From Acidimicrobiaceae bacterium (GTDB taxonomy: Bacteria > Actinomycetota > Acidimicrobiia > Acidimicrobiales > Ilumatobacteraceae), in assembly GCA_020637295.1 (NCBI GenBank), contig JACJWF010000007.1:1-64000 (forward strand): a DNA stretch of 64,000 nucleotides. The letters are read 5' to 3'. This document shows positions 58,107-64,000 of this stretch, piece by piece. Position numbers and translations under genes: made by a program. Position 1 is the first letter of the stretch. The number at the start of each line of letters is the position of its first letter. The notes beneath the pieces were generated by a model. It searched no databases. It worked only from the letters and a program-made list of their open reading frames with translations, and was not told the origin of the DNA.

Positions 58107-58717
58107 CGGCCGTGCCCGCTCAGCCGGGTTCCACCCGATGGCAGCAGATCGCCGGCGCCGGTCACACGGGCGACGTCGCCACGGCCCGGGCGGCGCTGGC
58201 CGATGCCGACCCAGAGGCGAGGGTGCTGGCGCTCGGCGCGCTGGCCCGGCTGGGCACGCTGGAGGCGGCCGAGCTGGAGGCCGCGGCGAGCGACCCGCAT
58301 CATGGTGTGCGCCGCCGGGCAGCGCAGCTCGGCGCGGCGCGGCCGGAGGTGCCGCTGGCACTGCTGCTGGCCGACGACTCGCCGGCGGTGGTGGACGCAG
58401 CCGCTTGGGCAGCCGGCGAGCGCGGGGCCGCAGCGGCGGCGCTGGTGCCGCGCCTGGCGGAGCTGGCGGTCGGCGCCGAGGATGCGCTGGTGCGCGAGGC
58501 CGCCATCGCCGCGCTGGGGGCCATCGGTGATCCCCGCGGGCTGCCGGCCGTGCTGGCTGGATGCCGCGACAAGCCGGCGGTCCGCCGCCGCGCCGTGCTG
58601 GCCCTGGCTCCGTTCGACGGCCCGGACGTGGAGGCCGCCCTGGCGGCCGCGCTGGAGGACCGTGACTGGCAGGTGCGCCAGGCGGCAGAGGACGTCACCC
58701 CGGTCGCAGAAATTTAG
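58103..58717 (+). CDS. HEAT-repeat protein
   Basis: Protein of 204 residues made of alpha-helical repeats: ARVLALGALARLG, ALVREAAIAALGAIGDPRGL, PAVRRRAVLALAPFDGPDVE and DRDWQVRQAAEDV. Such proteins are scaffolds for partner binding. It is translationally coupled to the membrane protein upstream. Confidence 0.82.
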   Translation: MTAVPAQPGSTRWQQIAGAGHTGDVATARAALADADPEARVLALGALARLGTLEAAELEAAASDPHHGVRRRAAQLGAARPEVPLALLLADDSPAVVDAAAWAAGERGAAAAALVPRLAELAVGAEDALVREAAIAALGAIGDPRGLPAVLAGCRDKPAVRRRAVLALAPFDGPDVEAALAAALEDRDWQVRQAAEDVTPVAEI

Positions 58718-58806
58718 TGATAAATATCCCATCCGCCTGACGGGCGGCTCCGAAGGACAGACGAGCGCCGGATCCACCGGCCCTGCACCAGGAGGAGACC
58801 CCGCCC

Positions 58807-59454
58807 ATGAAGAAGCTGCTCGCTGCCGCCGCACTCGCCGCCGGCTCGTTCGGCCTCGTTGCCACCCCGGCCCATGCCGAGGACCAGACCATCGCCGAGA
58901 TCGCCTCGGCCAACCCCGACTTCTCGACCCTCGTGGCCGCGCTCGACGCCGCCGGCCTGGTGGGTGCGGTCGACAGCTGCGATGACGGCCCGGTGACCGT
59001 GTTCGCTCCGACCAACGACGCCTTCGCCGCAGCGCTCTCGGCGCTCGGCATGACGGCCGACGAACTGCTGGCCGACACCGACCTGCTGACCAGCGTGCTG
59101 ACCTACCACGTCGTGTCCGGTGCGGTGGATGCCGCCACGGTGGTGGGCCTGACCTCGGCGACGACCCTCAACGGGGCCGCGATCTCCATCAAGGTGGTGG
59201 ACGGCACGGTGTATCTGAACGACACCGTCAAGGTCGTGACGACCGACATCATGGCCTGCAACGGCATCATCCACGTGATCGACGCCGTGCTGCTGCCGCC
59301 GGCCGCGGACTCGGGTGCCGGCACCGGCGCGATGCCCAACACGGGCTCCGGTTCCACCACCCTGGCCCTGCTGGCCGGCGGGCTGCTGGTGGCCGGTGTC
59401 GGCGTGTTCGCCGTCAGCCGCCGCCGCCCGGCGACCGTCCGGGTCAACGGCTGA
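58807..59454 (+). CDS. Secreted fasciclin-domain protein with sortase-like tail
   Basis: Protein of 215 residues. A signal peptide (MKKLLAAAALAAGSFGLVAT, cut near AHA-ED) is followed by one fasciclin domain (VTVFAPTNDAFAAAL, LLTSVLTYHVVSGAVDA, NGIIHVIDAVLLPP). The end has MPNTGSGS, a hydrophobic helix and SRRR, a variant LPXTG cell-wall sorting signal. It should be a cell-surface adhesion protein. GGAGGAGA lies upstream, and AT-rich GTGATAAATAT (58717-58727) may be part of the promoter. Confidence 0.88.
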   Translation: MKKLLAAAALAAGSFGLVATPAHAEDQTIAEIASANPDFSTLVAALDAAGLVGAVDSCDDGPVTVFAPTNDAFAAALSALGMTADELLADTDLLTSVLTYHVVSGAVDAATVVGLTSATTLNGAAISIKVVDGTVYLNDTVKVVTTDIMACNGIIHVIDAVLLPPAADSGAGTGAMPNTGSGSTTLALLAGGLLVAGVGVFAVSRRRPATVRVNG

Positions 59455-60268
59455 ACGAGTCGTCCAGACCGAACCACTCCACGAGGAGGGCGTCCTGCGG
59501 GGCGCCCTCCTCGACGCGTTCGTCGGCGAACGGGTCGGTGCCGGCGCGCCGGCGCAGCAGGCCACGGCGGAGGGTGACGCGGGAACCCGTGCCGTCCAGC
59601 GCCCGGGTGGCGAACGGCTTCTGGCGCCAGGTGGACGTCGCCTCGGTCTGCAGGTGATGCGACCGCCCGTCGAACTCGTCGAGCCGGCGAGGTGTCGGGT
59701 CGATGTGCAACTGGGGCGTCCACGCCGCCGCCGCGCGGCCGTCGCCGTCCGGAGGCAGGAGTTCGTGGAGGACGCACGAGCCGCCCGGCTGCGGTTCCAT
59801 CCGGGCGCGCCGGGGCGCGGCGTCGTACTCGCCGGCGCGGAGCGGCAGGGGAACGAGGCAGCAGTCGCCGAACCCCACATCCACGAACCAGTGCTCGCCG
59901 TCCAGCCGGACCACCACGCCGAGGTGGTCGAACTCGGGCCCCCAGTCGGCGGGCGTCGGGTTGCCGGGGTTGCCCTCCCAAACCCGGCAGGCCACATGGT
60001 CGGCGTCGAAGCCGAGGGCCATGAGCAGCGCGCCGAACGCACCGTTCAGTTCGAAGCACCATCCGCCGCGTCGCTGGTCGACCACCTTCGGCACGGACCA
60101 GTCCAGGCTCGTGCGCGGGCCGCGGTGGTGGAACACCGCCAGGTTCTCGAACGGGACGGTGGTCAGGTGGGCCAGCTGCAGCGCCGCCAGGAGCTTCAGC
60201 GTGGGTGGGCCTGTCTGCGGGTCCATCCCGATGCGGCGCAGGTACGCCGCGACGGGAACCTCCGTCAC
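59444..60268 (-). CDS. Arylamine N-acetyltransferase
   Basis: Enzyme of 274 residues that transfers acetyl from acetyl-CoA to arylamines or hydrazines. The catalytic triad is visible: Cys71 in RRGGWCFELNG, His115 in FDHLGVVV and Asp130 in FVDVGFGD. The N-terminal VPFENLAV is typical. GTG 60268 overlaps the ArsR stop. Its 3' end overlaps the fasciclin gene by 11 bases on the other strand. Confidence 0.92.
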   Translation of the reverse strand: MTEVPVAAYLRRIGMDPQTGPPTLKLLAALQLAHLTTVPFENLAVFHHRGPRTSLDWSVPKVVDQRRGGWCFELNGAFGALLMALGFDADHVACRVWEGNPGNPTPADWGPEFDHLGVVVRLDGEHWFVDVGFGDCCLVPLPLRAGEYDAAPRRARMEPQPGGSCVLHELLPPDGDGRAAAAWTPQLHIDPTPRRLDEFDGRSHHLQTEATSTWRQKPFATRALDGTGSRVTLRRGLLRRRAGTDPFADERVEEGAPQDALLVEWFGLDDSFSR

Positions 60269-60600
60269 GCCAGCGCTGCCTTCAGCTGGGCGATGCGGTC
60301 CGGCACGGCGTGGTACCACGCCCAGGTGCCGCGCCTCTCGCTGGTGACCAGGCCGGCCTCGCGCAGCAGGCGGAGGTGGTGGCTGACGGTGGGCTGGGAC
60401 CGGCCGGAGGGGGCCACCAGGTCGCACACGCACGCTCCCCCGTCACCGGCGGCGACGATCATCGACAGCAGGTGCAGGCGCACCGGGTCGGCGAGGGCGG
60501 CGAAGCCCTTGGCGGCCTCGGCGGCGTCGGCGTGGTCGAACCCGTCGGCGCCGACGGGCGTGCAGCACTCGACGGCCGGCGTGGGCATGGGCCTGGCCAT
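60265..60600 (-). CDS. ArsR family metal-responsive repressor
   Basis: Protein of 111 residues. The winged helix has LADPVRLHLLSMIV and GRSQPTVSHHLRLLREAGLV. Cys57 and Cys59 in ACVCDL are the arsenite-binding position of ArsR, and Cys12/Cys13 may add ligands. It lies upstream of the acetyltransferase in one unit and faces an inverted repeat. Arsenic or a similar thiol-reactive metal is the likely signal. Confidence 0.87.
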   Translation of the reverse strand: MARPMPTPAVECCTPVGADGFDHADAAEAAKGFAALADPVRLHLLSMIVAAGDGGACVCDLVAPSGRSQPTVSHHLRLLREAGLVTSERRGTWAWYHAVPDRIAQLKAALA

Positions 60601-60632
60601 GACGGCACCTCCTTCGAACTGGCCCGGCAGGG

Positions 60633-60650
60633 CATCGACGCCCGTCAATG
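60633..60650. promoter_or_regulatory. ArsR operator candidate
   Basis: CATCGACG-CC-CGTCAATG is an inverted repeat with one mismatch, in the gap between the ArsR gene and the divergent hydrolase gene. Its size and place fit an ArsR dimer site. Confidence 0.6.
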
Positions 60651-60684
60651 TATCAAGGCGGCTGCTCGGGCTACGCTCGCCGCC

Positions 60685-61428
60685 GTGACCGACCCTGCCG
60701 TCCCTGCCTCCGCTCGCACCGTCGTGCTGGTGCACGGCGCCTGGCACGGGGCGTGGTGCTATGCCGCCCTGCAGGCCGAACTGGACCGTCGCGGCGTGCC
60801 CTCGCTGGCGGTGGACCTACCCGGCCATGGCGTGTCGCTGGCCCCGCTGACCGACCTCCACGGCGACGCTCGCTGCGTGGCCGACACCCTGGCCATGCTG
60901 GGCCAGCGCGGGGTGGAGAACCCGGTGCTGGTCGGCCACAGCTACGGCGGGGCCGTCATCACCCAAGCTGCCGTGTGGTTCCCGGCGGTCGCCCACCTCG
61001 TCTACCTCGCCGCGTTCGCGCTGGACGACGGCGAAAGCGTGATGGGCGCGCTGCGCGCCTTCCCGCGTCACGACGTCGCCCTGTCGGCGGCGATGCGCCC
61101 GCTGGACGACGGCACGTCGGTGCTCGACCCCGCCGTCGCCGGCGCCGCGCTGTACGGGTCGTGCCCGGCCGAGGTGGTCGCGCCGTCGCTGGCCCGCACC
61201 AGCCCGCAGCCGATGGCCACGATGCTCCAGGCGGTGGAGGGCTCGCCACGGGCGACCATCCCGTCGACGTATGTGCTGTGCACGGAGGACCAGGCGGTCC
61301 ACCCGGAGCACCAGCGAATCATGGCCGCCCGCTGCGGGCGGACCGTGGAGTTGGTGACGGACCACTCGCCGTTCCTGTCGGCCATCGGCCCGACGGCGGA
61401 TCTGCTGGTGGAGTTGGCGACTACCTGA
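60685..61428 (+). CDS. Alpha/beta hydrolase
   Basis: Hydrolase of 247 residues. VVLVHGAWHGAWCY is the oxyanion loop, GHSYGG holds the nucleophile Ser, and DHSPFLS near the end has the catalytic His. It resembles small esterases and hydroxynitrile-lyase-like proteins. GTG 60685 is used. It may be controlled by the adjacent ArsR protein. Confidence 0.88.
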   Translation: MTDPAVPASARTVVLVHGAWHGAWCYAALQAELDRRGVPSLAVDLPGHGVSLAPLTDLHGDARCVADTLAMLGQRGVENPVLVGHSYGGAVITQAAVWFPAVAHLVYLAAFALDDGESVMGALRAFPRHDVALSAAMRPLDDGTSVLDPAVAGAALYGSCPAEVVAPSLARTSPQPMATMLQAVEGSPRATIPSTYVLCTEDQAVHPEHQRIMAARCGRTVELVTDHSPFLSAIGPTADLLVELATT

Positions 61429-61434
61429 GCACCG

Positions 61435-63429
61435 TCAGGCGCAGTCGTACAGCGACGGCGACACGTCGGTGACTGCGGTGCAGGTCTGGCGGATGTGGGC
61501 GGTGACGCCTCCCTGCCCGCCGGGGCCTGCCTGCCCGCCGGGGCCTGTCTGCCCGCCGAGGAAGGCGAAGCGCACGTCGCCGTTCTCCACCAGCGCGTCC
61601 CACTCGTCGGGGGTGAGGATCTGGTCGCCGCCGGAGAAGCCGCCGAGGGCCATCACCGGCTCGCCGGTGGTGATGATGATCGGCGCGGCGACCTGGGCCG
61701 AGGGCGCGGCCACCAGCCAGGTGGTGCCGCCCCGGTTGGCGAGGAGGTAGGTGACGACGGCTCCGTCCACCTGCAGGGTGCCCGGCCCATTGCCACCGGC
61801 ACCGCTGCGGCCGAGGGTGGTCGACGCCACCGGGTCGGCGTAGGGAAGGTTGGCGCTGAGGCCCGTCTTCAGCGAGCCGACCGTCCAGGCGAACGGCGTG
61901 GCCAGTGCTGCCAGCACGCCGAGCGCGATCCAGCGTGTGGGGCGGCCGGGGCGAGCGAGGCCGATGGCCGCAGCGACGATGCCGGCCGCCACGGTGGCGA
62001 GCGCCACCACCGTGGCCACGTCCCACCCGGTGCGGCGGGCGACGACCCACGAGACCACGCCGCTGACGGCCACGGCCGCACCGAGGGCGGGCAGCGTGGC
62101 CCGGTGCTGCCAGCGGTCGCGGACCGCACCGGCGCCGATGCCGATCAGCATGGCCAGGGGTGGGGCGATGCCGGCGACGTAGTAGGGGTGCACGATGCCC
62201 TCGGTGATGCTGTAGGCGCCGGCGCCGAGCACCAGCCACGTGGTGGCCGCCAGGACGACGGGGTCGCGCAGCACCCGGCGGCGCAGGGCGAAGGCGGCAC
62301 CGGCCAGCCCGGCCAGCGCGGGGACGATCAGCCAGCCGATCTGGGTGCCGAGCTCGCTGTTGAACAGGCGGAACGCGCCGGCGTCACCGCCGCCGAACCC
62401 GTGCTGGTTGCTCCCGCCGCCGGGGGTGCGCTGCTGGTCGGAAGGCTGGCCGGGGAGGCCCTGCTGGCCGGGCACGCCCTGGCCCGGGAGGCCCTGGCCG
62501 GGGAGGCCCTGGCCGGGGAGGCCCTGGCCGGGGAGGCCCTGGCCCTGCCCCGGCAGGCCCTGCTGCGGACGCTCGGGCAGGGAGCCGGCGTTGCCGCTGC
62601 CGGGCCTACCTCCGGTGTCGCCCTCCACCTGGTTCACACCGTTGCGCTCGAAGGCGAGCTGGAAGGCGCTGTTGGTCGCGCTGGAGCCGACGTAGGGCCG
62701 CTCGGACGCGGGGGTGAGGTCGACGAACGTGAACCACGCCAGCCCGGCGACCACGGCGATGGCCGCGCCACCGGCGAGGAGCACGGCGCGGCGCCGCCAC
62801 GCCATCGGTGCCGCAACGGCGACGGCCAGCAGCACCGCCGGCAGCACGGGCGCGGCGGCGAGCATCTTGCTGGTGAACGCCGCGCCGAACAGCAGGCCGG
62901 TCGCCACCACCCACCCCCACCGCCCGGTCTCCGCGGCGCGGACACCGGCGAACACGGTGGCGGTCATCATCAGCGTGAGGATGGCGTCGGTGTTGTTCGA
63001 GTGGTTGACCATCACCGCGATGGGTGTGACCGCCAGCGCCATGGCGCCGACGGTGGCGGCGATCCGGCCCCACCGGCGAACGAGGGTGAGGTACACGAGC
63101 ACCACCGCACCCACGCCGGCCAGCACCTGGGGGATCAGGAGAGTCATCGAGTGGAAACCGAAGATGCGCACGGCCAGTGCCTGCACCCAGAGGGAGAACG
63201 GCGGCTTGTCGACGGAGACGAAGCCGACGCTGTCGAACGAGCCGTACCAGAACGCGTGCCAGCTCTGGCTCATGCTGCGCACTGCGGCGGAGTAGTAGGT
63301 GTTGCCCCAGCCCACGGTGCCGAGCGCCCACGACGACAGCACCGTCGAGATCACGACGGGTATGGCCAGCGGCCAGTGCGTTCGCAGGCGGGTGAGGAGA
63401 CGGCGCGGCGGATGGTTCGCTTCCTGCAT
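61435..63429 (-). CDS. GT-C/ArnT-like glycosyltransferase with low-complexity loop
   Basis: Membrane protein of 664 residues with about 11-12 helices. The N-terminus is typical of GT39/ArnT-like mannosyltransferases (GNTYYSAAVRSMSQSWHAFW, then VSVDKPPFSLWVQAL with the acidic loop). A loop near residues 280-345 has repeats of GQGLP and another low-complexity stretch (GPGGQ) lies near the C-terminus. It likely transfers a sugar from a lipid carrier outside the membrane. Confidence 0.87.
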   Translation of the reverse strand: MQEANHPPRRLLTRLRTHWPLAIPVVISTVLSSWALGTVGWGNTYYSAAVRSMSQSWHAFWYGSFDSVGFVSVDKPPFSLWVQALAVRIFGFHSMTLLIPQVLAGVGAVVLVYLTLVRRWGRIAATVGAMALAVTPIAVMVNHSNNTDAILTLMMTATVFAGVRAAETGRWGWVVATGLLFGAAFTSKMLAAAPVLPAVLLAVAVAAPMAWRRRAVLLAGGAAIAVVAGLAWFTFVDLTPASERPYVGSSATNSAFQLAFERNGVNQVEGDTGGRPGSGNAGSLPERPQQGLPGQGQGLPGQGLPGQGLPGQGLPGQGVPGQQGLPGQPSDQQRTPGGGSNQHGFGGGDAGAFRLFNSELGTQIGWLIVPALAGLAGAAFALRRRVLRDPVVLAATTWLVLGAGAYSITEGIVHPYYVAGIAPPLAMLIGIGAGAVRDRWQHRATLPALGAAVAVSGVVSWVVARRTGWDVATVVALATVAAGIVAAAIGLARPGRPTRWIALGVLAALATPFAWTVGSLKTGLSANLPYADPVASTTLGRSGAGGNGPGTLQVDGAVVTYLLANRGGTTWLVAAPSAQVAAPIIITTGEPVMALGGFSGGDQILTPDEWDALVENGDVRFAFLGGQTGPGGQAGPGGQGGVTAHIRQTCTAVTDVSPSLYDCA
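62481..62560. repeat. 15-bp tandem repeat in the glycosyltransferase
   Basis: The unit GGCCGGGGAGGCCCT recurs about four to five times in tandem and encodes repeated QGLPG on the minus strand, within an extracytoplasmic loop. The copy number may differ between strains. Confidence 0.85.
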
Positions 63430-63534
63430 CGGCTGTCACCCTACGGAGCCGGCCCGGGCCGGTGCCTGGGAGGTTGCTGAGAGTTCCCTGTGAGTGCGGG
63501 CCGGCTCGTGCCCACGGCGGGCTACGGTCGGCGG

Positions 63535-64000
63535 ATGGCCGATGACATGCCGCCCTGGGAACCGCCGACCAACGGGACCGAGGTGGAGCACCTGGTGGGC
63601 TCGCTGGAGCGGCTGCGGGCCACGTTCCGCTGGAAGGCGGACGGGCTGGATGCCGCCGGGCTGAACGCCCGCCTGCCGTCGTCCGCGCTGTCCATCGGCG
63701 GGCTGCTGTCGCACCTGGCGAGGGTCGAGTCCGAGAAGTTCACGGAGTGGCTGCGGGGCGAGCCGATCGACGAGCCGTGGCGGTTGGTGGACTGGGATGC
63801 CGACCCGTTGTGGGACTTCACATCAGCTGCGCGGCGCACGCCGGAGGAGGCGTACGAGTTGTACGACGCCGCGGTGCGCCGGTCGCGGGAACGGCTGGCG
63901 GCGGCGCTGGCCGACGGGGGGCTGGACCAGCAGGCCCACATCGGGTCGCCGGACATGGTGGTCAGCCTGCGGCGCATCCTGTTCGACCTGGTCGAGGAGT
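63535..64000 (+). CDS. DinB/DUF664 (mycothiol transferase-like) protein, partial
   Basis: The first 155 residues of a DinB-fold protein, cut by the window end. ERLRATFRWKADGLDAAGLN followed by LSIGGLLSHLARVESEKF with the metal-binding His fits the DUF664 branch of bacillithiol/mycothiol S-transferases. It is divergent from the glycosyltransferase. Confidence 0.8.
   Translation, partial: MADDMPPWEPPTNGTEVEHLVGSLERLRATFRWKADGLDAAGLNARLPSSALSIGGLLSHLARVESEKFTEWLRGEPIDEPWRLVDWDADPLWDFTSAARRTPEEAYELYDAAVRRSRERLAAALADGGLDQQAHIGSPDMVVSLRRILFDLVEE

Noticed and set aside
62481..62560. CRISPR or mobile repeat
   Set aside because: The repeats are contiguous and in frame, encoding QGLPG units of the glycosyltransferase.

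Overview
This is a high-GC actinobacterial chromosome segment. Actinobacterial markers are UPF0182, DivIVA, mycothiol-type DinB enzymes, a Ddn-like F420 enzyme, SUF genes with SufT, and a fasciclin protein with a sortase-like tail. The gene mix recalls Acidimicrobiia such as Ilumatobacter relatives, but that is inference; no rRNA or taxonomic marker is present.

Layout. 1-1513: partial MMPL exporter with a divergent TetR gene. 1562-12674: nitrogen-oxide cluster copy 1, holding a molybdopterin (NasA/NarB-type) oxidoreductase, a four-cluster ferredoxin, a Rieske protein, a cytochrome b-like anchor, a 67-residue membrane peptide and a TDT anion channel. Around it lie a methyltransferase, a P450, CopD-like and YwiC-like membrane proteins, a hemerythrin, an NnrS-like protein and a group III truncated hemoglobin. 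12748-21649: Fe-S assembly and repair block, with sufB-sufC-sufD-sufT, an HMA-RIC fusion, a SufR-like regulator, a lone NuoF-like protein and a DsbA-like protein. 21700-23145: decayed DNA with a hemoglobin remnant and a broken tyrosine integrase.

23373-34991: an island flanked by 45-bp exact repeats of the 3' part of the initiator tRNA-Met gene (34947-35023). It carries cluster copy 2 as one long minus-strand operon headed by an Rrf2/NsrR-like regulator: Rrf2, YwiC-like, RIC, hemoglobin, cytochrome b, molybdoenzyme, ferredoxin, Rieske, 67-residue peptide, TDT, CopD-like. A decayed integrase just outside the left repeat suggests several islands accumulated at this tRNA.

35089-64000: ordinary actinobacterial genes, by eye even more GC-rich. 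They include patatin, F420/mycothiol enzymes, LysR/TetR/ArsR regulators, a tryptophanase-like lyase, an old-yellow-enzyme reductase, an MFS pump, UPF0182, a large DivIVA protein, a PDZ-Lon protease, fasciclin, arylamine N-acetyltransferase, a GT-C glycosyltransferase and a partial DinB protein.

The main biological story is the duplicated module. The proposed function is electron transfer through cytochrome b, Rieske and ferredoxin to a nitrate-reductase-like enzyme, with anion transport by TDT and protection against NO by hemoglobin, RIC, hemerythrin, NnrS-like protein and possibly the P450. Fe-S assembly and repair genes lie beside it. Substrate and electron direction are not proven by sequence.
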